Part shown: piece by piece, positions 17,884 through 26,056 of the stretch
Numbering within the stretch: the first letter of the stretch is position 1
How the letters are laid out: each line of letters opens with the position of its first letter
Source of the DNA: Scytonema hofmannii PCC 7110
GTDB lineage: Bacteria; Cyanobacteriota; Cyanobacteriia; Cyanobacteriales; Nostocaceae
Reading direction: 5' to 3'
Assembly (NCBI RefSeq): GCF_000346485.2
Contig: NZ_KQ976354.1
Location: forward strand, 10,188,341-10,252,340
DNA: 64,000 bases
Notes under the pieces: generated by a model
Databases searched by the model: none
Told to the model about the DNA's origin: nothing
Seen by the model: only the letters and a program-made list of their open reading frames with translations
Translations under genes and position numbers: made by a program

Positions 17884-18879
17884 ATGAATGACTGGAAAAT
17901 CTTTAAGGGGGATGGAACGCAAAATAATGATTGGAAACTTCCAGAGCCGCCTAGTTGGAGAAATTTCAGTAACAATACTGACGAGGGGACTGCTAAAAAG
18001 CAAAGACGAGGTGAAACATACCAAGCCCGTCCTGAAGAAATAGAGTTAGTCAATGCAGCTTTATATTTACGGCGACCTTTATTAGTAACTGGTAAGCCAG
18101 GAACAGGTAAAACATCTCTGGCTTACGCCGTTGCTTATGAATTGAATTTGGGAGAAGTATTACACTGGTCAATTACAACTCGCACTACACTAAAGGATGG
18201 GCTTTATCGTTATGATGCGATCGGGCGGTTGCAGGATGCAAAAGGTGCAAGTGAAGATAATCTGAAAGAAATTGGCAAGTATATTGACTTAGGACCATTA
18301 GGAACGGCTTTACTTCCTTCAGAAAAACCAAGAATATTGTTAATCGACGAAATTGATAAAAGTGATATTGATTTGCCTAACGATCTACTGCACATCTTTG
18401 AGGAAGGAGAGTTTGAAATTCCAGAACTCAGGCGGATTGCTGGTAAATTAAATGAAGTGGAAGTGCAAACGGCATATACTAGTACAGCAGACACTAGTAA
18501 AGCAGAAACAACAGTAAAAATTCGCGAGGGACGTGTTCGTTGTACAACTTTTCCATTTGTGATTCTTACAAGTAATGGGGAAAGAGATTTTCCACCGCCC
18601 TTTTTGCGGCGCTGTCTGAGACTAAATATCAAAGAGCCTGAGCAGAAAGAGTTAGAGCGTATTGTAAGCGTACATCTAAAGTTAGACAACAAGTTACCCG
18701 AACAAGCAAATAGTTTGATTGCTAGGTTCCTGGATAAACGGAAAAAAGGAGAGTTAGCAACCGATCAATTGCTCAATGCAGTTTACCTAGTAACAAAAGG
18801 AAATTTTCCAATAGGCAACAATAAAGATGACTTAATTGAGCAGGTATTGAAGTATTTGGATAGTTCAGAGGAGTTATGA
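17884..18879 (+). CDS. MoxR-type AAA+ ATPase
   Basis: A 331-residue AAA+ protein. After a 45-residue N-terminal tail come Walker A GKPGTGKTS (Gly70, Lys76), Walker B LLIDEIDK (Asp155, Glu156), sensor 1 ILTSNGERDFPPPFLRR with its arginine finger, and a C-terminal lid. MoxR ATPases remodel partner proteins that carry vWA domains. The partner is the next gene, whose ATG overlaps this stop (ATGA at 18876-18879). It is inferred to be the ATP-driven switch between the sensor protein and the VMAP/EAD1 side. A truncated second moxR lies at 25703. Confidence 0.9.
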   Translation: MNDWKIFKGDGTQNNDWKLPEPPSWRNFSNNTDEGTAKKQRRGETYQARPEEIELVNAALYLRRPLLVTGKPGTGKTSLAYAVAYELNLGEVLHWSITTRTTLKDGLYRYDAIGRLQDAKGASEDNLKEIGKYIDLGPLGTALLPSEKPRILLIDEIDKSDIDLPNDLLHIFEEGEFEIPELRRIAGKLNEVEVQTAYTSTADTSKAETTVKIREGRVRCTTFPFVILTSNGERDFPPPFLRRCLRLNIKEPEQKELERIVSVHLKLDNKLPEQANSLIARFLDKRKKGELATDQLLNAVYLVTKGNFPIGNNKDDLIEQVLKYLDSSEEL

Positions 18880-21524
18880 TTGGATCGTTAATTGCTCGTT
18901 TAGAAAAGGCTGGGCTAGAGCTAAATGCGGAAGAAATTGCCGATATCCTTTGGCTGGCAAATCAGATGGAACAAGTTACCCAAAAGTCAAGTGAAACTAA
19001 GCAAGCATTGGAAGGATCTAGTCAACCTCCTACACAGATAAAATCTACTTCAGCAAATACTGCACAAACTTCTCCTCCATTACCTACCCCTTCTATAAAA
19101 GAGCCTACTGTTCCTGCTTACGCGTCTGATACCCTTCCTGAATCTAGTTCTTCTGACAAATCATCACCCACACTAGAAGGACTTCCCTTTAAAGCTCCTG
19201 CTGTAGCCGCTTTACAAAATTCATTGGCTTTAGGGCGATCAATTCGTCCCCTCATGCGAAAAGTGCCATCCCGAACAGAATTAGTTTTGGATGAAGAAGG
19301 TACGGCTCGACAGATTGCAGAATATCAGGTTTGGTCGCCTGTTTTGCAACCCGCACGGGAACGCTGGTTGGAGTTAGTGTTGGTGGTGGAAGAAACCCGT
19401 ACAACAGTTGTTTGGGCACAAACCATTGCAGAATTCCAAAAGTTAATGGAGCAGCATGGGGCATTTCGCAACGTGTATACTTGGAGTCTACAAACGAAAA
19501 CAGATGGAACACCCCAGCTTTTCCCAAAACAACAAAAAATCCGAAAAAAACAACGTTCTCGAAGTCCAAAAGAGTTATTGGATGCTACAGGTAGGCGATT
19601 GATATTGTTGATTAGTGATTGTATTTCACCTCTATGGTGGAAAGGGGAAATACACAAACTATTAAAGCTTTGGGGAGATCGCGTTCCAGTTGCGGTACTA
19701 CAATTGTTGCCAGAGCAATTGTGGGAGCGAACAGTATTAGGATTGGGAACCTCCGTGCAACTAAGCGCTCTCACTCCTGGTGTCCTCAATTCACAACTGA
19801 TTGTTAGTGGATTACCCATTTGGCAAGAAGAAAAACCAACAGTAGCTTTACAGTTTCCTGTAGTGACGCTAGAACCCGAACTCTTAACAGAGTGGGCGCG
19901 AGTCGTTGCTGGAGTTGGTAATATTCAGACATTAGGTGTTTTATTTGAGCCGAATTGGACTGAGTTCATACCAGAATCTCCATCTCCGAACTCCAAGCAA
20001 ACATCAGATCCAGAACTATTAGTCAAACGATTCCATGCAACAGCGTCTCCTCTTGCAAGACAATTAGCAGGTTTAATGGCAGCTGCACCTGTCAGTTTGC
20101 CTGTAATCCATCTCATTCAGAAAGAACTTTTGCCAAAATCAAGGCAAATTCACTTGGCAGAGGTTTTTATGAGTGGACTGTTGCAACTAGTTCAAGAGCA
20201 CTCACAGACTCAAGCAGATCGTTGGCAGTATAAATTTGTAGATGGAGTTCGGGAAAGTTTGCTTGGTTCTGTAAGAATTACCAAAATTGATGAGGTGTTG
20301 GAAGTTGTTTCTCAATATATAGCTAGTAAGACAGGATTACAAATCAAGAGTTTTGCAGCATTATTGGTTCCTAACCCTGAGTGGGATACTCACACGCAAG
20401 AAGAAATTATTCCCTTTGCTCAAGTTACCAAGCAGGTATTGCGTCAACTAGGTGAAGACTATGCTGCTTTAGTAGAACAATTAGAACAAAAATCGCAAGT
20501 TATCCCCAAATTTACAGAAATATCTGATAACCTTCCTAAGTTATTAACCTTTGAATTTGAGGTAGCAACTATCTCCATTGAGGATGAGACAGATAATTCT
20601 TTAGGTATCAACCTGCAACCTTTTGAATTTGAAGTAGCTACCATCGAACTGAAAAAAACAGGTTTGTTCCGGCGAAAAACAGAGTTGATAGTTAAACGGA
20701 GCCGGAAACAAGCTTGGGGCTTTATCGAAGATTTGGGGGATGGAGTGCAGCTAGAGATGGTAGCTATTCCTGAAGGTAACTTTTTGATGGGTTCGCCAAA
20801 AGATGAATTGGAGCGAAGAAGTAGTGAAGGACCTCAACATAAGGTGACAATTAAACCTTTTTTCTTAGGCAAATACCCAGTTACCCAAGCACAGTGGAAG
20901 GCTGTTGTGTCCCTTCCTCAAGTTAACCGCGAACTCAAACCCGATCCATCTTATTTTAAAGGTGACAATCGACCTGTGGAAAAAGTTTCATGGTATGATT
21001 GTGTAGAGTTCTGCGATCGCCTTTCCCGATACACTAACAAAACCTACCGTCTGCCTAGCGAAGCTGAGTGGGAGTATGCTTGTCGAGCAGGTACTACAAC
21101 TCCGTTTCATTTCGGTGAAACGATTACCTCTGATTTAGCTAACTATAATGCCAACTCTACTTATGGTTCGGGTGTTAAAGGTGTTTATCGTGAAGAGAAC
21201 AAACCTGTTGGAAGTACACCTGTCGGAAGCTTTAACGTAGCTAATGCTTTTGGAATATACGATATGCATGGGCAAGTGTGGGAATGGTGTGAAGACCATT
21301 GGCATGAGAATTATCATGGAGCACCTACAAATGCTGAAGCGTGGATAAATCGACTAGAAGATAATGAGAATCATTTAAGAATCCTGCGCGGTGGTTCGTG
21401 GTACATCAGCCCCGAACTCTGTCGTTCTGCGTGTCGCAGTTCCGTCAATCCGAAGAACAACACCGACCATATCAGTTTTCGAGTTGTGTGCGTTGTGTTG
21501 CCGATAACTCATAGCCGCCATTGA
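18876..21524 (+). CDS. SAV_2336/vWA-like protein fused to FGE-sulfatase domain (DGR target 1)
   Basis: An 882-residue fusion. Residues 1-75 are helical, followed by a Ser/Pro/Thr-rich linker to about 115. Residues about 150-330 are the SAV_2336 N-terminal-type domain, a vWA-like fold in which the metal site appears degenerate (VVEETRTT instead of DxSxS). Helical repeats follow to about 550, then two FEFEVATI motifs. From about residue 612 to the end is an FGE-sulfatase (C-type-lectin-like) domain with [30 protein letters not shown] and the RGGSW core. Its last 50 residues are a DGR variable repeat. The layout suggests a sensor whose ligand face is rewritten by mutagenic retrohoming while the vWA part talks to MoxR. 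Confidence 0.85.
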   Translation: MIGSLIARLEKAGLELNAEEIADILWLANQMEQVTQKSSETKQALEGSSQPPTQIKSTSANTAQTSPPLPTPSIKEPTVPAYASDTLPESSSSDKSSPTLEGLPFKAPAVAALQNSLALGRSIRPLMRKVPSRTELVLDEEGTARQIAEYQVWSPVLQPARERWLELVLVVEETRTTVVWAQTIAEFQKLMEQHGAFRNVYTWSLQTKTDGTPQLFPKQQKIRKKQRSRSPKELLDATGRRLILLISDCISPLWWKGEIHKLLKLWGDRVPVAVLQLLPEQLWERTVLGLGTSVQLSALTPGVLNSQLIVSGLPIWQEEKPTVALQFPVVTLEPELLTEWARVVAGVGNIQTLGVLFEPNWTEFIPESPSPNSKQTSDPELLVKRFHATASPLARQLAGLMAAAPVSLPVIHLIQKELLPKSRQIHLAEVFMSGLLQLVQEHSQTQADRWQYKFVDGVRESLLGSVRITKIDEVLEVVSQYIASKTGLQIKSFAALLVPNPEWDTHTQEEIIPFAQVTKQVLRQLGEDYAALVEQLEQKSQVIPKFTEISDNLPKLLTFEFEVATISIEDETDNSLGINLQPFEFEVATIELKKTGLFRRKTELIVKRSRKQAWGFIEDLGDGVQLEMVAIPEGNFLMGSPKDELERRSSEGPQHKVTIKPFFLGKYPVTQAQWKAVVSLPQVNRELKPDPSYFKGDNRPVEKVSWYDCVEFCDRLSRYTNKTYRLPSEAEWEYACRAGTTTPFHFGETITSDLANYNANSTYGSGVKGVYREENKPVGSTPVGSFNVANAFGIYDMHGQVWEWCEDHWHENYHGAPTNAEAWINRLEDNENHLRILRGGSWYISPELCRSACRSSVNPKNNTDHISFRVVCVVLPITHSRH
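21378..21506 (+). repeat. DGR variable repeat VR1
   Basis: A 129-bp segment at the 3' end of the vWA-FGE gene that aligns without gaps to the template at 24249-24377. It differs at 14 template adenines and at 10 other positions. The last 30 bases (gttgtgtgcgttgtgttg and flanks) are almost identical to the template, the expected initiation region for homing. The non-adenine changes mark this copy as the older or less recently rewritten target. Confidence 0.92.
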
Positions 21525-21591
21525 CACTTGAGCACTTTTGCCCTTGGCTCCTTTTTTCTTAGCACTTGGTTAGCGTAACGGAGTGGAGGAA
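21525..21591 (+). repeat. Shared downstream flank of both DGR targets (copy 1)
   Basis: About 67 bp after the first target gene, closely matching 22640-22705 after the second (cttttgcccttggctc and cgtaacggagtggag are common). The shared flank shows the two target 3' ends arose by duplication. It may also take part in homing or termination. Confidence 0.8.
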
Positions 21592-21706
21592 ATAAAACTT
21601 TTTTTTCGATTGAGTCTGCCTAATAACTAACTAGAACTCCATAAAAGTATGTTTTATTTAACTTGCCTTACGACGTATCATGCTTTTAGAAGAATTATGT
21701 TATTCC

Positions 21707-21737
21707 GATTCCTGACTTCTTGAAGAAGTTGAGAATC
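21707..21737. repeat. Diverged copy of the 31-bp palindrome
   Basis: gattcctgacttct, TGA loop, agaagttgagaatc: same element as at 13437 and 52296 but with several stem mismatches. It lies between the two DGR target genes. Confidence 0.6.
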
Positions 21738-21786
21738 TTGTAGCCGATCATCAACCATAAAAATCTTTTTTCCCTAACCTCTAAAA

Positions 21787-22632
21787 ATGACAAAAGTAGT
21801 CATCAACCGTTCTCGACAAACAGCACAATATTTTATTGAAGAATTGGGCTATGGAGTCCAACTAGAAATTGTGCTGATCCCTGGTGGCAGTTTTCTGATG
21901 GGTTCTCCAGAAGAAGAACTTGAACGCTTAAGCTGGGAAAGTCCTCAACACTCAGTCACAGTTAAACCTTTTGGTATGGGCAAGTACCCAGTTACTCAAG
22001 CACAGTGGCGAGCAGTAGCGTTTCTTCCCCAAGTGAACCGCGAACTCAAACCCGATCCATCTTATTTTAAAGGTAAAAATCGACCAGTTGAACGAGTTTC
22101 ATGGTATGATTGTGTAGAGTTCTGCGATCGCCTATCCAACTACACGAAAAGAACTTACCGTCTACCAAGTGAAGCTGAGTGGGAGTATGCTTGTCGAGCA
22201 GGTACTACAACTCCATTTCACTTTGGCGAGACAATTTCCACTGACTTAGCTAATTATAGAGGTACAGACGACGAAGAATATAAATGGTCAGGTTCCTACG
22301 GGAAAGGAAACAAAGGAATTTACCGCCAAGAAACCACACCTGTTGGCAGCTTTGGTGTAGCTAATGCTTTTGGGTTATACGATATGCACGGGCAAGTGTG
22401 GGAATGGTGTGCCGACCATTGGCACGAGAGTTATGAAGGAGCACCCACAGATGGAGAAGCTTGGATAGATTTGGGAAATAATGATAACCAAAGTCGTCTT
22501 CAGCGCGGTGGTTCGTGGTACCTCAACCCTGTTTACTGTCGTTCCGCGTGTCGCCTCTACTACAACCCGGACAACGGCTACGACCTTATCGGTTTTCGAG
22601 TTGTGTGCGTTGTGTTGCCGAGAACTCAGTAG
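21787..22632 (+). CDS. Free-standing FGE-sulfatase-domain protein (DGR target 2)
   Basis: A 281-residue single-domain protein closely related to the C-terminal domain of the preceding gene: [53 protein letters not shown] and RGGSW occur in order. Such domains in DGRs use the C-type-lectin fold to display variable residues; catalytic formylglycine-generating activity is not expected. The last 43 residues are a variable repeat matching the template except at adenines. Placed between target 1 and avd on the same strand. It may be a soluble binding protein working with the ternary complex, or a duplicated sensor domain that lost its vWA part. Confidence 0.9.
   Translation: MTKVVINRSRQTAQYFIEELGYGVQLEIVLIPGGSFLMGSPEEELERLSWESPQHSVTVKPFGMGKYPVTQAQWRAVAFLPQVNRELKPDPSYFKGKNRPVERVSWYDCVEFCDRLSNYTKRTYRLPSEAEWEYACRAGTTTPFHFGETISTDLANYRGTDDEEYKWSGSYGKGNKGIYRQETTPVGSFGVANAFGLYDMHGQVWEWCADHWHESYEGAPTDGEAWIDLGNNDNQSRLQRGGSWYLNPVYCRSACRLYYNPDNGYDLIGFRVVCVVLPRTQ
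22495..22623 (+). repeat. DGR variable repeat VR2
   Basis: A 129-bp segment ending three codons before the stop of target 2. It aligns gap-free to the template and differs at 17 positions, all of them adenine in the template (changed to T, C or G); all other positions are identical. Changes cluster in AAC/AAT codons. This adenine-only pattern is the hallmark of DGR mutagenic retrohoming and suggests recent activity at this copy. Confidence 0.97.
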
Positions 22633-22639
22633 CCCTTAG

Positions 22640-22705
22640 CACTTGAGCGCTTTTGCCCTTGGCTCTTCTTTTCTTAGCACTTAGTAAGCGTAACGGAGTG
22701 GAGCG
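22640..22705 (+). repeat. Shared downstream flank of both DGR targets (copy 2)
   Basis: Second copy of the flank at 21525-21591. It follows the stop of target 2 and precedes avd. Confidence 0.8.
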
Positions 22706-22801
22706 ATCTAAATTTTTTTTTCAAAAATCCAACTACACAAATATAGTATATCATGTAAATTCCAGTCTGTAAATTTTGCCTGAAATTTTCTCAGCACCCA
22801 C

Positions 22802-23158
22802 ATGGAAGAACTACCTATTATCCAAAAAACCTATGATTTGATTAAATGGTACGTGCCGATTCTGAATCGCCTACCTAACACTCATAAATTTATCTTAGGG
22901 GATAGGATGATTAAAGAACTGTACGATCTCTTAGAAAATTTAATAGATGCTCGATATGATACAAAAGATAAATTATCCAAATTAGAACCATTAAGCAGCA
23001 AACTGGATATTTTACGTCATCAAACCAGACTTTTACTGGATTTCGAGTTAATTGCCGTACATCGTTACGAATACGCAGGTAAGTTTATTAATGAGATTGG
23101 AAGGGAGTTAGGCGGTTGGATCAAACAGCAGAACAAGCTCAAGCAATCGAACAGCTAA
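22802..23158 (+). CDS. avd: DGR accessory variability determinant (Avd)
   Basis: A 118-residue all-helical protein with the four-helix-bundle pattern of Avd/bAvd and 23S-rRNA intervening-sequence proteins ([20 protein letters not shown] near the start, then a second helix with [19 protein letters not shown]). Avd forms a basic pentameric barrel that binds the reverse transcriptase and template RNA and is needed for cDNA synthesis in studied DGRs. It sits directly before the reverse transcriptase (13-base gap), the usual order. Basic C-terminal tail. Confidence 0.9.
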   Translation: MEELPIIQKTYDLIKWYVPILNRLPNTHKFILGDRMIKELYDLLENLIDARYDTKDKLSKLEPLSSKLDILRHQTRLLLDFELIAVHRYEYAGKFINEIGRELGGWIKQQNKLKQSNS

Positions 23159-23171
23159 TACAAACGATCGC

Positions 23172-24230
23172 ATGAAACGCCACGGAAACCTCTACCCTCA
23201 AATTCTCGAATTGGAAAACCTCTTAATAGCTGCAAAGAAAGCCCAAAAAGGAAAAAGATTTCGAGATAACGTTCTAGCTTTTAATTACAACTTAGAAGAA
23301 GAATTAATTAAACTACAAACAGAACTAGCTCAGAAAACTTACCAACCCGGAGCTTATAAAACCTTTTATATCAAAGAGCCAAAAAGTCGGATGATTTCTG
23401 CAGCACCATATAAAGACAGGGTGGTGCATCATGCCTTGTGTAACATAATAGTCCCTCTTATTGAACCTGCATTTATAGATGATTGCTATGCTAATCGAGT
23501 AGGATTTGGCACACATCGCGCCTTACGTCAATTTACCCAGTTTTCTCGTTCCAATCGCTACGTACTTCAATGCGATATCAAAAAGTATTTTCCCAGTATT
23601 GACCATCAAATACTAAAGATTTTGCTTCACCGTAAAATCAAATGCTCCGATACACTGTGGTTAATTGATGCGATCGTTGACAACAGTAACGAACAGTTAG
23701 CCACAGTTGAGTATTTCGAGGGAGATGATTTATTAACACCAGTACAACGAAGGAGAGGTTTACCCATTGGAAATCTTACCAGTCAGTTTTTCGCCAATTT
23801 CTATCTGAATAATTTTGACCACTTCATTAAAGAACATCTAAAAGCCCAGAAATACCTTCGCTATGTCGATGACTTTGCTTTGTTTTCTGACGACTGGGGG
23901 TTTTTAACCGAAGCGCAGTGGGCTGTTGAAGAATATTTAGCTCAATTAAGACTCAAGATTCATCCGATAAAGAGCCAATTATTTGAAACAAAGCACGGTG
24001 CTAATTTTTTAGGCTTTCGCGTCTTACCAGACAAAATCCGAGTCCGCACAGAAAACTTGCGAAGAGCAAAGCGTAGATTGAGAAAGATGAAGAGAGACTA
24101 TATTTGTGATAAGATTACAGCAGATAAAGTAGCCCAATCAATTCAAAGTTGGTTTGCTCATTTAGAGCATGGGGATACATGGCGATTACGCCAACAGATA
24201 TTTGCCTCTCTTGCCTGGACAAGGGGGTAG
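23172..24230 (+). CDS. DGR reverse transcriptase
   Basis: A 352-residue group II-like reverse transcriptase. The polymerase motif is YVDD (residues 231-234) and motif 4 is LPIGNLTSQ (197-205), whose I-G-N-L-T-S-Q core is characteristic of DGR enzymes rather than of retrons or group II introns. Motif 3 ([14 protein letters not shown]) supplies the other catalytic aspartate. No maturase or endonuclease domain follows, as expected for this class. It copies the adjacent template RNA with adenine-specific errors. The template starts 19 bases after the stop. Confidence 0.96.
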   Translation: MKRHGNLYPQILELENLLIAAKKAQKGKRFRDNVLAFNYNLEEELIKLQTELAQKTYQPGAYKTFYIKEPKSRMISAAPYKDRVVHHALCNIIVPLIEPAFIDDCYANRVGFGTHRALRQFTQFSRSNRYVLQCDIKKYFPSIDHQILKILLHRKIKCSDTLWLIDAIVDNSNEQLATVEYFEGDDLLTPVQRRRGLPIGNLTSQFFANFYLNNFDHFIKEHLKAQKYLRYVDDFALFSDDWGFLTEAQWAVEEYLAQLRLKIHPIKSQLFETKHGANFLGFRVLPDKIRVRTENLRRAKRRLRKMKRDYICDKITADKVAQSIQSWFAHLEHGDTWRLRQQIFASLAWTRG

Positions 24231-24248
24231 AGAAGGGGTAGGCAACCC

Positions 24249-24377
24249 CGAATACAGCGCGGTGGTTCGTGGAACAACAACCCTGAAAACTGTCGTTCCG
24301 CGTGTCGCAACTACAACAACCCGGACAACGACAACAACAATATCGGTTTTCGAGTTGTGTGCGTTGTGTTGCCGAGA
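24249..24377 (+). repeat. DGR template repeat (TR)
   Basis: A 129-bp non-coding template with about 35 adenines, mostly in AAC codons in the phase of the targets. AAC codons can mutate at the two adenines to many amino acids but never to a stop. The conserved 3' part is free of adenine for over 20 bases except at its edges, which suits it as the invariant initiation region. It lies immediately downstream of the reverse transcriptase and is probably transcribed with it. Confidence 0.96.
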
Positions 24378-24575
24378 TCTCTCCTGTGCCAGAATTGTCG
24401 TATGGGAATGCGTCAAGCGTGCCAAAGAAGAGTTCAGACCTATTCCTGTGATGTTGGTAACAGCATCCAAATATCAAGCAAGATGGGGTAGCTTAGTAAG
24501 CATGCTGAAAAGTTGCCTCATCTCAGAAAAGAATTAACCGCAGATGAACGCTGATAGACGCAGATACGTCACTGG
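24378..24575. other. Post-template spacer with left 45-bp direct repeat
   Basis: About 200 bases without a gene. In studied DGRs the RNA just beyond the template folds to prime cDNA synthesis, so 24378-24480 may hold that element, but I cannot confirm a structure. From 24486 to 24530 lies a direct repeat (gggtagc, agtaagc, gctgaaa, gttgcctcatctca) nearly repeated at 26012-26056. Confidence 0.45.
24486..24530 (+). repeat. Direct repeat, left copy
   Basis: About 45 bp matching 26012-26056 with only about three mismatches over the first 41 bases (shared gttgcctcatctca). The two copies enclose the DUF4351 gene and the truncated moxR, suggesting a recombination unit. Confidence 0.7.
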
Positions 24576-25541
24576 TTAGTGTTCAGTGTTCCCAAATCTT
24601 GCCAACAGTTCTTCACGTGATAAATTAGGTAACTGTAATAACAAAGCCGCATAATCAGATGAAGGTAAATCGGCGATTGGCTGGATCGCTGCTGTTAACT
24701 CTTCATCCACTGTTCCAAACCGCATTCTCAACAAAGCATCTATTGTATTGCGACGATCTGCTTGAACACCTTGCTGAACTCCTTGTTCGATTCCTTGCTG
24801 AACTCCTTGTTCGATTCCTTGCTGAACTCCTTGTTCTCTAGCTTCGACGAGTCGCTGTTCGTACACTGGTGATAGCTGCATAATTAACTCTCTCTCCTCT
24901 TGGTCTAAATCTTGTTTCAGTTCTAATGTCGTTTTGAGATTACTCAATAAATCAATAGCTACTTTCCGCAAGGAATTTTCTGCTGGTAATGCTTGTAACT
25001 CTTGAATCGCTTGTTGCTGTACTCTTCCTTTTCCGAGTATCCTCAACCATAACGTCTCTTGTGTCTGTGGTAACTGATGTATTGCAACAATTGCTCCGCG
25101 ATAAAACTCTCCTAATAAGTAAACTCCTGGCAACCAGTTTTCTTCATCTAATATAGCTCTGAATCCCTCCAACTGAGCCTCTGAGGCTGTGGGTGACAGA
25201 ATCCACAGAAACGGTAATTCTTCTTCGACTATTTCCGTCCCGTTGCGCTTGGCTTCCCGTTCCAATTCTGCAAAAATGTCAAATAACTTGTTAAGACAAC
25301 TCCGTACTTCTGTGCGTTTGACAGCATTTCTAAATGGTTCAAACACTGTTGATGTGGCGGCAAACCGTCCTAACAACCCTAACTGTTCTCGCTCCTGACT
25401 TTCTTGAGGTGATGGTGCGAAATAAACATCTATTTCTTTAATTTCTGCAGCGACTTTCCGGCTGGTTTCGACTTTGCCTGATGGCGATAGCAATTCTTTG
25501 AAGTAATTCTTGGTAAATTGGTCGTAAGGAAATCTTGTCAT
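24576..25541 (-). CDS. Rpn-like / DUF4351-type protein
   Basis: A 321-residue protein of a type abundant in cyanobacteria, related to Rpn (recombination-promoting nuclease, PD-(D/E)XK) proteins. The start MTRFPYDQFTKNYFKELLSP and the motif IKEIDVYFAP fit the nuclease fold, with a D in the beta strand. Residues about 228-255 are a tandem QGVQQGIE octad repeat. The end (LPNLSREELLARFG) is DUF4351-like. It is opposite in strand to the DGR operon. Homologues are mobile and often decayed; relics of the same gene lie at 13.8-14.1 kb. The nuclease activity is inferred only. Confidence 0.65.
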   Translation of the reverse strand: MTRFPYDQFTKNYFKELLSPSGKVETSRKVAAEIKEIDVYFAPSPQESQEREQLGLLGRFAATSTVFEPFRNAVKRTEVRSCLNKLFDIFAELEREAKRNGTEIVEEELPFLWILSPTASEAQLEGFRAILDEENWLPGVYLLGEFYRGAIVAIHQLPQTQETLWLRILGKGRVQQQAIQELQALPAENSLRKVAIDLLSNLKTTLELKQDLDQEERELIMQLSPVYEQRLVEAREQGVQQGIEQGVQQGIEQGVQQGVQADRRNTIDALLRMRFGTVDEELTAAIQPIADLPSSDYAALLLQLPNLSREELLARFGNTEH

Positions 25542-25702
25542 TGTTTTTGAAGGACAATTGCTGTGAAACTGGATTGCGGACTTCGATAGATTGTAGCCAG
25601 CTTACTCTATTTTTGCTACAAAATGATACCGTATATATACTGTTATCTCAAGTGCTTGTGTTTTGAGGTTTGCACAGCGAGCAGAGCGATCGCATTACAA
25701 AG

Positions 25703-26016
25703 ATGCCTTCACCTCCACCTTGGCGACAGTTTTGGCATCCTGTTGACCCCAAAAATCTTGCTCCAAGTGCTCGTGATTATAGGAAACAACTTCCAAACAC
25801 TATTCCTATTCCTGATTCTGCTTCCTCTTCTGATTCTACTTCTAATTCTTCTGCCGAATTCTCCCGCGATAAAAACAGAGGACAAACTTTCCGCTTGCAC
25901 TCAGCTAAAGAGCAGATTGTTGATGCAGTTAATGCTGCTCTTTATCTGCGCCGTCCCCTTTTGGTAACTGGAAGACCGGGTACTGGAAAAACTTCGCTAG
26001 CGTATGCGATCGGGTA
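25703..26016 (+). pseudogene. moxR N-terminal fragment truncated just after Walker A
   Basis: From MPSPPPWRQFWHP to the Walker A GRPGTGKTSLAYA this follows the first 80 residues of the intact MoxR at 17884 in pattern, though with a different N-terminal linker. The frame ends within a HIP1-like gcgatcg, exactly where the right 45-bp direct repeat begins (26012). The whole ATPase core is missing. It is a relic of a second MoxR cassette, so a second ternary system probably once stood here. Confidence 0.8.
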
Positions 26017-26056
26017 GCCTAGTAAGCTTGCTGAACAGTTGCCTCATCTCAAGAAA
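26012..26056 (+). repeat. Direct repeat, right copy
   Basis: Right copy of the 45-bp repeat at 24486-24530. It begins at the truncation point of the moxR fragment, so the deletion that removed the ATPase core probably used this sequence. Confidence 0.7.

Noticed and set aside
20708-22632. Formylglycine-generating (sulfatase-activating) activity for the FGE-domain proteins
   Set aside because: The RGGSW region where FGE enzymes keep catalytic residues is the DGR variable segment; a constantly mutated active site is implausible. A binding role is preferred. No sulfatase gene is nearby.
23172-24230. Retron or group II intron reverse transcriptase
   Set aside because: No maturase or endonuclease domain or retron ncRNA is seen. 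The IGNLTSQ motif, adjacent Avd and the template/variable repeats identify a DGR.
24115-24537. Three overlapping open frames across the DGR template
   Set aside because: The adenine-rich, stop-free AAC template is open by design; the frames start inside the reverse transcriptase and match no protein. The segment is explained as the template repeat.
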